A DNA stretch of 55,864 nt from an uncultured archaeon (lineage in GTDB: Archaea; Thermoproteota; Bathyarchaeia; TCS64): NCBI GenBank assembly GCA_938048735.1, contig CALIUM010000004.1, positions 1 to 55,864 on the forward strand, in the 5' to 3' direction. The notes beneath the pieces were generated by a model. That model saw only the letters and a list, made by a program, of their open reading frames with translations. It did no database searches and was not told where the DNA came from. Positions 16,823 through 26,152 of this stretch are shown piece after piece. The position numbers and the translations under genes were made by a program. Within the stretch, counting starts at the first letter, position 1. Every line of letters starts with the position of its first letter.

Positions 16823-18730
16823 TTATGATATGATGTTTTTCCAAAAGCCCATAATTTCTTTTCTCATCATTTCTCCATCGGATTTTATGATCTTTATATT
16901 TTTTTGAACATAGTCTGGTAGTAGATTTATGAATTGTTTATATCTTTTATCTCCTAATATGAAGACCGCTCTATCCTCTTTTGATCTCAACGCTCTTCCA
17001 AGAGATTGAGATGCCCTCTTTATAGCCGGTAGAACATATCCATAAAATATACCTTTCCTATCGCCATAGATCTTTTTGTAATACTCTAAGTATAGTCTTG
17101 TTCTGAGCGTCATCTTGTCGAATGGCACTCCAACCAGGTATATCCCCTCCAATTCCTTTCCGGGGAAGTCCGCGCCCTCAGCGTATCTCCCCGTCATGGT
17201 GGCACATAGCACCCCCTTCTCATCTCCATATGCGCACCCTTTGAACTCGTCTAATATCTTTCTGCTAAGTCTTCCTGACATCCCCTGCCTCTCGATGAAG
17301 AGCCTTCTTCCGCTGCCCCTTACCGCCTCCTCGAGACCATGGCTCAGGAGGGTCTCCTGTATCCTGTAGCTTGCGGAGAAGACGGCGAGGTTTGTGTTTA
17401 GGCTGCCTATGAAGCTGTTTATTGAGGATATGTATGATTTGGCCATCTCCTCCTTCAGCTCCTCCCCCTCAGTTGTCAGCTCCTCTGTTATCAGGGAGAG
17501 GGAGTTCCTCTCATCGAACTGTGATGGGAAGGCCCTTCCGGAATACTCCTCCAGCCCTATCACCTCGGCGAAGGAGTCTATAGGCCTTATGGTTCCAGAG
17601 CAGAATATGCAGCGGTGGAACCTCCTCCACACATCCCTCAGGGTCTCGCTCGCCCTCATGTCCCACATCTCCAGGAGCAGGTTCCTCTTCTTCTCGGCCG
17701 AGGCTAGGAAGACCACCCCCTCTACATCGAGGTTTCTAAGGGCTGAGATCCAGAAGCCGCTGAGCCTGTATAGGCTGGATCGGGGTGCCCTCCCCCTCTC
17801 CATCCTCCCCCTCCTGACATATGTGCCCAGCCTCCCCATCTCCTGGATCATCGATCTGAAGGTCTCAAGGTCTCCGGCGCATCGCCTTATGCAACCCTTA
17901 ACGTCGAACTCCACCTCCTCCTCCCCCATGCTCTTGAGGGTCTCGAGGAAGTATCCATTCATCAGGCGTAGGAACTCCCTCAAACCCTCCGAGCCAGGCG
18001 TCTGGATCTCTTTGAGCTCTCTCAACGCGGACCTAAGGGTTCCAAGGGTCACCCTGTCCGAGTTCAGGTTTGAGCAGGCCCTCTGGAGGTTGTGGGCCTC
18101 ATCCACGACCAGATAGGAGTCCCTGTAGCTGATCAATCGGCGCATGGCCCAGCTAATAGACTCGTCCAGGATGTAGTTGTAGTTCAGCGAAACGAGATCC
18201 GCGTAGGGGACGAGGCTCAACTGGAGCATGTAGGGGCATACCCCCATCTCCTCGCAGTACTTCAACGTCTCGGAGTAGAGCCTAGGAGCCCCAGAGAACT
18301 CCCTCTGGAGGATGGACCTATGCCTGAGGAAGTTTAGGCGATACCTACAATCCTTATGGGTTCTGCATAGAAATGAGACATCCTCATGCTCCAGCTCGCC
18401 CCTAATCTTCAAATCTCTGAGGAGGAGGCACATATCCCTCTTGCCTCGGAGAGAGATGCCGAAGACCCTAATCTTAGTAGCTCTACATATCACCTTAAGC
18501 TCCTCTATCGGCCTGTCGGTCTCGGTCCCCGTCCGGACAGCCCATATGATCCGCCTCCCCTCCCTCTGGGCTAAGGGGAGGAGGGCGGCGAGGATGAGGG
18601 GGGTCTTACCAAAACCCGTTGGGGCATCGACGACGACATTCCCCCTTTCAACCCCCTCCCTAACATAGGAGAGGAGTTCAAGCTGCCCCTCCCTTAACCC
18701 ATAGGGAAAGTATGAGAGAGGGCTGGCCAA
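16823..18730 (-). CDS. XPD/Rad3-family iron-sulfur DNA helicase
   Basis: The 635-residue protein has Walker A DAPTGFGKT (residues 35-43), a DEAH box at 210-213 (LVVDEAHNL), and C-terminal helicase motifs (YAEGADFPG, then SQSLGRALRSKEDRAV with the arginine finger). Between motifs I and II, cysteines 101, 122, 128, 159 and 165 provide the four ligands of an XPD-type 4Fe-4S cluster. XPD helicases unwind DNA 5' to 3' in archaeal repair. The start is TTG 18730, with a TATA box (CTATATAAT, about 18757-18765) giving a near-leaderless transcript. It is transcribed alone and divergently from the P-type ATPase gene. Confidence 0.92.
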   Translation of the reverse strand: MASPLSYFPYGLREGQLELLSYVREGVERGNVVVDAPTGFGKTPLILAALLPLAQREGRRIIWAVRTGTETDRPIEELKVICRATKIRVFGISLRGKRDMCLLLRDLKIRGELEHEDVSFLCRTHKDCRYRLNFLRHRSILQREFSGAPRLYSETLKYCEEMGVCPYMLQLSLVPYADLVSLNYNYILDESISWAMRRLISYRDSYLVVDEAHNLQRACSNLNSDRVTLGTLRSALRELKEIQTPGSEGLREFLRLMNGYFLETLKSMGEEEVEFDVKGCIRRCAGDLETFRSMIQEMGRLGTYVRRGRMERGRAPRSSLYRLSGFWISALRNLDVEGVVFLASAEKKRNLLLEMWDMRASETLRDVWRRFHRCIFCSGTIRPIDSFAEVIGLEEYSGRAFPSQFDERNSLSLITEELTTEGEELKEEMAKSYISSINSFIGSLNTNLAVFSASYRIQETLLSHGLEEAVRGSGRRLFIERQGMSGRLSRKILDEFKGCAYGDEKGVLCATMTGRYAEGADFPGKELEGIYLVGVPFDKMTLRTRLYLEYYKKIYGDRKGIFYGYVLPAIKRASQSLGRALRSKEDRAVFILGDKRYKQFINLLPDYVQKNIKIIKSDGEMMRKEIMGFWKNIIS

Positions 18731-19082
18731 GACAACACCTCTTGATCAAAAAGGTAGATTATATAGATTTCCAATTAAAAGGAGTCCCCCTTATAAATAA
18801 AACAAACATAATAAATATTAAAATCCTAGAAACAATAAAATTAATGTTTATAGAATGAATAAATGAACAATGTTAAATAGATGCACCCCTTCGATGAAGC
18901 TTCGACTGAATATGGGTATAAAGGCTCCAGAGATTTATTGGTTGCCAAAATCCCCCTCACCTCTCAGATCCCGATCCTACCAGAGGCCTCATACCCGGCG
19001 AGGATGGCTTGAGGGCATGGCGGGCATCCTCCTAATCTTTATATCGGATAGCCCATTCTATGGTTTATCTAGATAGCTGGAG
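18731..19082. other. Divergent promoter region
   Basis: This 352-base AT-rich gap separates the leftward helicase and the rightward ATPase gene. It holds the helicase TATA box (about 18757-18765) and, near 19036-19045, TCTTTATAT for the ATPase, about 40 bases before its ATG. A 68-residue plus-strand frame here (18870-19076) has no family resemblance and is not called. Confidence 0.5.
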
Positions 19083-21911
19083 ATGGCTGAGATGTCTAGG
19101 CCATGGCATGGATTAGATGCCGAGGAGGTCATGAGGGCCTTAGGCGTCGATCGGAAGGGCTTGACGAGCAGGGAGGCCTCAGAGAGGCTTCAGAGATATG
19201 GATACAACGAGTTGAGGAAGGTCAAGCGTAGAACCGCCCTTCACATGTTCCTCGACGAGTTCAAGGACATATTCATACTTCTCCTGATCGCTGCGACGAT
19301 ATTCTCGGCGATAATAGGATATTATGAGGTGATCCGTGGCGGGGAATTCTTGGAATCGTTTGCAGATGTGATCACGATAAGCGCCATAGTACTCCTATGC
19401 GCCGTTACAGGCTTCGTCCAAGAGTATAGGGCTGAAAGGGCGCTCGAGGCCCTGAAGAGGCTGGCAGCCCCTAAGGCTAGGGTGATAAGGGATGGGATGG
19501 AGATTATGATACCCGCTAGGGAGGTGGTTCCAGGAGACCTCTTAGCCCTGGAGGAGGGGGACCAGGTCCCAGCCGACGCCCGCCTCATAGAGGTGGTTGA
19601 ACTCAAGGCTAACGAGGCCGTCCTGACAGGGGAGTCTACACCCGTTGAGAAGGCTTTAACAACCCTAGATGAGGATACGCCGGTCTCCGAGAGGAGGAAC
19701 ATGGTCTTCTCCGCAACCCACATAGTCTACGGGAGGGGGAAGGCCATAGTCACGGCGACGGGGATGGAGACGGAGTTCGGCAAGATAGCCGAGATGGTTC
19801 AGAGGGCGGAGGAGGAGGAGACCCCCCTCAAGAGGAAGCTGGACAGGTTCGCGGGTAGAATAGCCAGGATTGTGGTCGTGGTCTGCGCAGTCATCTTCGC
19901 CCTCGAGGCCTTCGAGGTCGCCCTTCAAGGTCAACTAGAGGTTGAGGGGTTCATACAGGCCTTCATGTCCTCCATAGCCCTGGCCATCTCAGCCGTCCCG
20001 GAGGGGCTCCCAGCCGTAGTCACCATCGCCCTCGCCCTTGGGGCTAGAGAGTTCGCGAAGAGGAATGCTATAGTTAGAAGGCTCTCCTCAGCCGAGAGCC
20101 TTGGAGCCGTCACCGTGATATGCTCGGACAAGACCGGGACCATAACCAAGGGGGAGATGACCGTAAGAAGGCTATATGTGAGTGGGAGGAGCATAGAGGT
20201 GACGGGGGTTGGCTATGAGCCTAAGGGCGATTTCCTCCTCGGAGAAGACCCCGTGAAGGGTGAGGACCTGGAACTCCTGCTGAGAATCGGCTGCCTCTGC
20301 AACAATGCAAGCCTAAGGAGGAATAGCCAGGATAAATCTTGGGAGATCTTCGGAGACCCGACAGAAGGGGCCCTCATCGTGGCAGCGGCTAAGGCCGGAC
20401 TTGAAAAGGAGTCTCTGGAGAAGACATATCCTAGAATAGGGGAGATCCCATTCACATCGGAGAGAAAGAGAATGACAACCATACATAAAACACCCGATGG
20501 AGAAATACATGCATATATGAAGGGAGCACCAGAAACAGTATTAGAGAGATGTAGTTATATAATTGAGAATGGTAAGAAGAAGAGATTAACTAAAAAGATC
20601 CGTGAAGAACTGCTCAAGATAAACGAGAAATTCGCCGGAGAAGCCCTAAGGGTCTTGGCAATGGCATATAAAAGCCTACCTAAAACCCTCACCAGGTTTG
20701 ACGGTGAGGTCGTCGAAAACGCGATGGTATTCGTGGGGCTTGAGGGGATGATAGACCCCCCGAGGGAGGAAGCCATAGAGGCCAACAAGTTATGCCAGAA
20801 GGCCGGGATAAAAACCGTCATGATAACGGGCGATCACAAGCTCACAGCCATCGCTGTCGCCAGAGATGTCGGAATATTCAGGGAGGGGGACCTCGTCCTC
20901 ACAGGGGCTGAGATGATGGCCATGAGCGAAGAGGAGTTCGACGAGATAGTCGAGAAGGTGACGGTCTACGCAAGGGTGTCACCCGAGCACAAGTTGAGGA
21001 TAGTGAACGCCCTGAAGAGGAAGGGGCACATAGTCGCGATGACCGGAGACGGGGTGAACGACGCCCCAGCCGTGAAATCAGCCGATGTAGGGGTAGCCAT
21101 GGGGATAACTGGAACCGATGTCACGAGGGAGGCCTCGGACCTCATATTGACCGACGACAACTTCGCGACGATCGTGAAGGCGGTCGAGCAGGGGAGAGCC
21201 ATATACGACAACGTAAGGAAATACGCCAGATTCCTCCTCGCCTGCAACTTCGACGAGCTCCTGGTGATAGGGACCTTCGCCATCCTAGGGGGAATATTCG
21301 GGGCGGAGATGTTCCCCCTTCCCCTGCTGCCGGCCATGATACTTTGGATAAACCTTGTAACCGATGGAGGCCCAGCCATAGCATTGGCCACCGACCCGCC
21401 AGACATCGACGTGATGGAGAGGCCGCCCCGCAAGCCAGAGGAGGGGATCCTCCATGGAATGTGGGCCTTCATCATAACATCCTTCATACTCCAAGCAGCT
21501 GGAACATTCCTAGTATTCTGCTTGGAATACTATGTCTGGCCCTCCCACCCATGGAACTTCCCCTGGGGCATAGACGAGGAGGCGAGGAGGCTGACCTACA
21601 TAGAGGCGACCACGACGGCCTTCGTACAGGCAGCCATGTTCGAGCTATTCGTCGTCTGGAACTGCCGCTCAGAGAAGCATAGCGTCTGGCGGATGGGGAG
21701 AAAGGCCTTCGAGAACAAGTTCCTCGTGATAGCCGTCCTAGTCTCCTCAGCCCTAACCATTGGAATAACCTACATACCGATAACCCAGAGGCTATTCCAC
21801 CTGACAGCCCTCAGCATGAGAGACCTCGCATATGTGATAGGTGTCGCGAGCTGGGGCCTCTTCGTCCTCCCGGAGGCCTTAATGGGGAGAAAAGTCTGGA
21901 AATGGTCCTAA
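19083..21911 (+). CDS. Calcium-transporting-type P-type ATPase (P2A)
   Basis: The 942-residue pump has the full P2A layout: cation-ATPase N terminus, helices M1-M2, actuator domain with LTGESTPVEK, M4 with AVPEGLPAVV, the phosphorylation site CSDKTGTITKGEM (Asp at about residue 349), the nucleotide-binding domain with the MKGAPE Lys, MITGDHKLTA, GDGVNDAPAVKSAD, and M5-M10 with ILWINLVTDGGPA. The PEGLP of M4 and N-x-x-T-D of M6 match calcium pumps of the SERCA/PMR1 type; some homologues move manganese instead. It acts in the cytoplasmic membrane. No metal-regulator gene adjoins it. Confidence 0.93.
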   Translation: MAEMSRPWHGLDAEEVMRALGVDRKGLTSREASERLQRYGYNELRKVKRRTALHMFLDEFKDIFILLLIAATIFSAIIGYYEVIRGGEFLESFADVITISAIVLLCAVTGFVQEYRAERALEALKRLAAPKARVIRDGMEIMIPAREVVPGDLLALEEGDQVPADARLIEVVELKANEAVLTGESTPVEKALTTLDEDTPVSERRNMVFSATHIVYGRGKAIVTATGMETEFGKIAEMVQRAEEEETPLKRKLDRFAGRIARIVVVVCAVIFALEAFEVALQGQLEVEGFIQAFMSSIALAISAVPEGLPAVVTIALALGAREFAKRNAIVRRLSSAESLGAVTVICSDKTGTITKGEMTVRRLYVSGRSIEVTGVGYEPKGDFLLGEDPVKGEDLELLLRIGCLCNNASLRRNSQDKSWEIFGDPTEGALIVAAAKAGLEKESLEKTYPRIGEIPFTSERKRMTTIHKTPDGEIHAYMKGAPETVLERCSYIIENGKKKRLTKKIREELLKINEKFAGEALRVLAMAYKSLPKTLTRFDGEVVENAMVFVGLEGMIDPPREEAIEANKLCQKAGIKTVMITGDHKLTAIAVARDVGIFREGDLVLTGAEMMAMSEEEFDEIVEKVTVYARVSPEHKLRIVNALKRKGHIVAMTGDGVNDAPAVKSADVGVAMGITGTDVTREASDLILTDDNFATIVKAVEQGRAIYDNVRKYARFLLACNFDELLVIGTFAILGGIFGAEMFPLPLLPAMILWINLVTDGGPAIALATDPPDIDVMERPPRKPEEGILHGMWAFIITSFILQAAGTFLVFCLEYYVWPSHPWNFPWGIDEEARRLTYIEATTTAFVQAAMFELFVVWNCRSEKHSVWRMGRKAFENKFLVIAVLVSSALTIGITYIPITQRLFHLTALSMRDLAYVIGVASWGLFVLPEALMGRKVWKWS

Positions 21912-22134
21912 GACCCAACCTCCAACATCCCGACATCAGGATATCCCTCCAGCTCACATCCGGTTACATCCAACCTGTAGCCTAGGCCACGGACACGTCG
22001 AAAGGCCCGACGGTCAGCTCCCCAGCCTCGGCTGGGTCAGGGCTTCAAGGCAGAGAAGCTTCATCCCCCCACAGACGTATGACTAAATATAGTCTTCTTT
22101 CTACAGCTTTGAAAGTTAAGGGGCGAGGAAGGAA

Positions 22135-24858
22135 ATGAATATAAGGATCTACCAAGACCCGAGTTATAATAGATTGGAAAAGAGTTTAATTAGGATACTA
22201 CCGGTATCGATTGCTCTAATACTTGCCCTGTCTACGGCGGTAAATGCACCTGCGTCAACCCCTATAAGCGGAGCCTCAGTCACAGCCTCTGGGGATCACG
22301 GGTATGGAACGACCAAGACGGGTCTAGACGGAGTCTTCAGGATAACCGACGGGCTAGGCGAAGGGATATATACAGTGAAGGTTGAAGCCGAGAAATACAT
22401 CTCAAGGGTGATAGAGAATATAGAGGTCAAAGCTCTCAAGGAGACGGACCTCGGCGATATCATCCTAGAGCCCTCAGCAGTCATAAGGGGAGTCGTGGAG
22501 ATCCCTGAGGGCAAACCCGCGCCATCAGTACCCATTGCCTTGAAGGATCAAGGTGGAAATGTGGTTATATGGAAAGCGGCCTCTAGCGACGGCTCCTTCA
22601 CCTTTGACACCGATGTGAGAAACGGGACCTACAGCATAGAGGCCTATGCCTTCTCCTTCGAGGGTGTGGATTATCAGATGATTAGCATAGGGTTCACCCA
22701 GATCACCATCCCAATTCCCAGAGGGGGAGCCTCATACCTAGAGGGATACGCCTCCGGTTCAGTCCATGGCATCAAAGCCCTCCAAGGCGAGAGGGTTGAG
22801 GGCGTAGTGGTCAGGCTCGGCCTCTCCGGCATAATCTCCGGCAAGGTCACAGACCTCCAAGGCAACCCGATACCCGGCGTCTTCGTATACGCCTACCAGC
22901 CAGAGAGCAGTGGCCTATCCGGCTTCTTCTCCATAACAGGAAGGGATGGGAGATACAGGATAGCCAACAACCTAGCGACAGGAGACTACAACGTGACCCT
23001 ACTGTTTCCGAAGGGCTATGTCTGGAGCTTCATGAACGCCAAGAGGGTTCACGTGGAGGCTGGAAAGGAGACATCCAACATCGACTTCAAGCTCGAGAGA
23101 TCAGGGGTGATCTCAGGTCTGGTTCTATACAGCGACAATACCCCAGCGGCTAATGTATCCATAGTGGCAGGCTCAATGGACGGGGAATACTTCGGCTTCA
23201 CAACCTCAGATGTCGACGGCACCTTCAGGATAGACTCCGGCCTGGGAACCGCAACATATCAGGTCATGGCCTTCGCCGAGGCAGCCTTCAGCATGCCGAT
23301 CACTGTTCAGGTGAAGGCAGGAGAGGAGACGAAGGATGTCAAGCTTATCATCAGGGCGGCTGGGAGGGGGATGGCCATCATAGAGGGCAGAGCCGTAGAC
23401 GAGAGGGAGAACCCCCTTGAAGGGGTCAGGATAACAGCGTTGGGCAGCTCTGTGGAAACCGGGAAGGATGGAGGCTACAGGCTAATGGTGGCACTTCCAA
23501 TGGGTGTGAGCACCACCAGCACCACCGTTGAAGCCCACAAGCCAGGTTATAAACCAGCCTTCAGGGAGAACGTGAAGGTATCCGCAGGGGAGACGGTCAA
23601 GGATGTTAACTTCAAGCTAGAGACCCTAAGGCTGGGGGTCATAAAGGGGAGGGTGCTCGCCTCGGCACCACCGGCCCCACCCATAAAGAAGCTGGCATCT
23701 CTATCCTTAACCCTCTCCCCCCAGACCGTGAAGGTGGGGGACCAGGTTACCGTCTCGGGGAGGTTAAACCCCAGCCTACCAGGAGAGGTCTCAATACTCA
23801 TCGCCTCGGACACCATCTTCGAGGAGGTTGCCAGGGTGAGCCTGAAGGATGGAGGTTACACATACAGCTTCTCACCCCCGAGGGCCGGGAGCTACAGGAT
23901 AAAGGCCTCATGGCCAGGAGACCCCGAGTACAGCCAAGCAGAATCCACGGTATCGACATTAACCGTTGAGAAATTATCCTCAACGATATCACTATCTGCC
24001 TCGAAGACCAGCGCCACAGTGGGTGAAACAGTCAAGATATCAGGCTCGATCTCTCCCTTCAAGACCGCCACCGAGGTTGTATTAGCCGTCTCAAGCCCGA
24101 CGGAGAAAAAAGAGTATAGGGTCTCCTCCCAAGACGGAAAGTTCGAGTATAACCTTAAGCTTGAGGCGAAGGGCACGTGGAGGGTTAAAGCAATGATCCC
24201 AGAGAGTTCAGTCTACACAAAAGCGGAGTCGAGCGAGATCCAGATAACAGCCGAGGAGGTGAAGGCCGAGGAGAGGAGATGTATAATAGCCACCGTCACC
24301 TTCGGCTCAGAGGTGGCGCCGGAGGTTAACCTCCTGAGAGCCTTCAGGGATGGGCTCATACTCTCCACCCAGGCCGGCAGAGGTTTCTATCTGGCCTTCG
24401 ACGCCTTCTACTACTCCTGGAGCACACCCGTGGCCAACTTCATAGAGGAGAACCCGATCCTGAAACCCGTAGTTAAAACCCTGATATATCCACTCCTCGG
24501 TATCCTCAAGCTCACGGCTTGGGCCTCATCACCACTATTCGGGCTGAGCCCTGAGCTGGCCTCCGTACTCGCGGGCCTCTTAGCCTCATCACTTATAGGG
24601 GCCATCTACGTCTCACCAATACTCATGGCCTCCTCAATCCTGGCGGAGAAGCGGGGTAGAGGGCTTAAACCCTCGATCAAGACCATGAAGATCCTATGGT
24701 GCTCAGCCGCTGCATCCCTAATGCTCATAGGCCTCGGCCTCCTCCTAGGTAGCAGCCCACTGCTAGTTGTCTCGACATCCTCCTATGTACTCTCAATCAT
24801 AGCCTCGACATCAGCCTCCATTCTATACATATACACGATGATGAAAAATAAAAACTAA
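22135..24858 (+). CDS. Large surface protein with carboxypeptidase-regulatory-like and Ig-like repeats and a CFI-box C terminus
   Basis: The 907-residue protein has an N-terminal hydrophobic segment (IALILALSTAV, about residues 20-36), then a series of beta-sandwich repeats of the carboxypeptidase regulatory type (SGKVTDLQGNPIPGVFVYAY, SGLVLYSDNTPAANVSIVAG), then two Ig-like domains (SLTLSPQTVKVGDQVTVSG; ISLSASKTSATVGETVKISG). The C terminus starts with RRCIIATVTFGSEVAPEVN, a CFI-box type domain, followed by three or more membrane helices. It is probably anchored in the membrane with its repeats outside. GAGGAAGG just upstream of ATG may be a ribosome site, and ACTAAATATA (about 22081-22091) a TATA box. 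Confidence 0.8.
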   Translation: MNIRIYQDPSYNRLEKSLIRILPVSIALILALSTAVNAPASTPISGASVTASGDHGYGTTKTGLDGVFRITDGLGEGIYTVKVEAEKYISRVIENIEVKALKETDLGDIILEPSAVIRGVVEIPEGKPAPSVPIALKDQGGNVVIWKAASSDGSFTFDTDVRNGTYSIEAYAFSFEGVDYQMISIGFTQITIPIPRGGASYLEGYASGSVHGIKALQGERVEGVVVRLGLSGIISGKVTDLQGNPIPGVFVYAYQPESSGLSGFFSITGRDGRYRIANNLATGDYNVTLLFPKGYVWSFMNAKRVHVEAGKETSNIDFKLERSGVISGLVLYSDNTPAANVSIVAGSMDGEYFGFTTSDVDGTFRIDSGLGTATYQVMAFAEAAFSMPITVQVKAGEETKDVKLIIRAAGRGMAIIEGRAVDERENPLEGVRITALGSSVETGKDGGYRLMVALPMGVSTTSTTVEAHKPGYKPAFRENVKVSAGETVKDVNFKLETLRLGVIKGRVLASAPPAPPIKKLASLSLTLSPQTVKVGDQVTVSGRLNPSLPGEVSILIASDTIFEEVARVSLKDGGYTYSFSPPRAGSYRIKASWPGDPEYSQAESTVSTLTVEKLSSTISLSASKTSATVGETVKISGSISPFKTATEVVLAVSSPTEKKEYRVSSQDGKFEYNLKLEAKGTWRVKAMIPESSVYTKAESSEIQITAEEVKAEERRCIIATVTFGSEVAPEVNLLRAFRDGLILSTQAGRGFYLAFDAFYYSWSTPVANFIEENPILKPVVKTLIYPLLGILKLTAWASSPLFGLSPELASVLAGLLASSLIGAIYVSPILMASSILAEKRGRGLKPSIKTMKILWCSAAASLMLIGLGLLLGSSPLLVVSTSSYVLSIIASTSASILYIYTMMKNKN

Positions 24859-25211
24859 AAATCTATCCATAAAACCCCCTTTTTATTAGACATATATCCT
24901 TAAATAGAACCGCTATAAAGTGAGATCATCATTAAATTCATAGATTAAATGAGAGAAAAATTTTATGGTTGAGATCTTCCCAAAATCCATGAAAAACTTC
25001 TTAATCATAAATAACATTTAACTATTTCTCCTACAATACATGATCTTAAATAAATGGCTTGAACTGATCCTTAAATCTCTCGATCATCTTTTTAGGATCC
25101 TCACCTTATTCCAAAGACCGGGATAAGCCCTTTAAAAACTGGAAGATCAGCCCTCTATGAATATTTTGAATATTTTGAGCATGTGGAGGAGTCCCGTTCC
25201 CATCCCCCCTT
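24859..25211. other. AT-rich intergenic region between convergent genes
   Basis: No gene is seen in these 353 bases between two convergent genes. A CCCCCTTTTTATT stretch at about 24876-24888 could end transcription of the surface-protein gene. A short tandem duplication (GAATATTTT twice, about 25157-25175) lies near the 3' end of cas6. Confidence 0.45.
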
Positions 25212-26054
25212 TCAGGGCTCCTCCTCGACCGATCCTGGCTCTATATGTTTCCATGGCTCCTCAACTCTTGGGATGAATCTGGTGACGCCGAAGCCCCCAG
25301 TCTTGTTCCCCCCTATGTTTGAGAACTCCGCGAACCTGGCCAGCATGGATGTCACCCTGTTCCACTCGCCTTGATCCCCCATCTCATATGTCGCCCACCC
25401 CATGAATCCCACCACCCTTCTAAGCCTCATTGGCGCAAGCCTAGTCCGGAGCTCATACTCGCAGACGCCCGCGTTCCTCTCAAGCCACTCCCTGTAGGAT
25501 TGATGATCCTCCTTCCCAAAGCGCTTCCCATCGGAGAAGTTGTTCCATGTTCTCATGAGGTTGGTGAAGACCTTTACGGGGTCGGGGAACATCGAGTGGA
25601 ATCTGCTGCCCAGGGTGGTGAGATAAGTGGGGGAGCTGAATATGAGCCTGAACCTATCCGTGGATCTCGCCTCCCTCTCAAGCTCCTCATAGCTCTTCGA
25701 CTTGAAGCTGAGAGATGCGACCCTGAAGACCGTGTCATAGATCAGGACCTCACTCTGACCCTGAAAATATCTGATTAGAAGGCCTGCATGGTCTTCCCTT
25801 AAAAACCTGAAGTTAACCCTGCATGGAGAGGATGGATCGAGGATGTAGCCCCCCTCGCCCCTATAGATGCTCCTGAACCTCAGGGGGGTCACGCTATAAG
25901 GCTTGGAGACGTTGAGTTCGTGGAGAAGGCTTGAGGCGGCTGGGTCAACCCTCCTGACCATATGTAGGAGAAGACCCCTGGCCAGATGCCCCGTGAAGGG
26001 GGGCATGAGAACCGGCTCCTCAGCGTACATCTCGAGACCTATATCGGAGGGCAA
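25212..26054 (-). CDS. cas6: Stand-alone CRISPR endoribonuclease Cas6
   Basis: The 280-residue product shows the Cas6 double-ferredoxin layout. The N terminus has EEPVLMPPFTGHLARGLLLH; the middle has SKPYSVTPLRF and the FRLIFSSPTYL strand; the C terminus has RVVGFMGWATYEM and the glycine-rich RNA-binding loop FAEFSNIGGNKTGGFGV. Cas6 cuts pre-crRNA within the repeat, 8 bases before the spacer. No cas6 lies in the type I-A operon, so this copy, 18 kb away on the other strand, is the likely processing enzyme for the 1-730 array. His28 (TGHLARG) or His33 are candidates for catalysis. The start is TTG 26054; an in-frame stop lies close upstream. Confidence 0.88.
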   Translation of the reverse strand: MPSDIGLEMYAEEPVLMPPFTGHLARGLLLHMVRRVDPAASSLLHELNVSKPYSVTPLRFRSIYRGEGGYILDPSSPCRVNFRFLREDHAGLLIRYFQGQSEVLIYDTVFRVASLSFKSKSYEELEREARSTDRFRLIFSSPTYLTTLGSRFHSMFPDPVKVFTNLMRTWNNFSDGKRFGKEDHQSYREWLERNAGVCEYELRTRLAPMRLRRVVGFMGWATYEMGDQGEWNRVTSMLARFAEFSNIGGNKTGGFGVTRFIPRVEEPWKHIEPGSVEEEP

Positions 26055-26152
26055 CCCAAACTAGAGTTGGAGATATTCAAGTTAAAACTTTCTAGAAGGG
26101 ATTATCTTCAGAAGATATCGACGGAAGGTATGCTCCTAAGAGGATCAAAGGG

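Noticed and set aside
18870-19076. 68-residue ORF before the P-type ATPase
   Set aside because: No family resemblance, and it covers the ATPase promoter.
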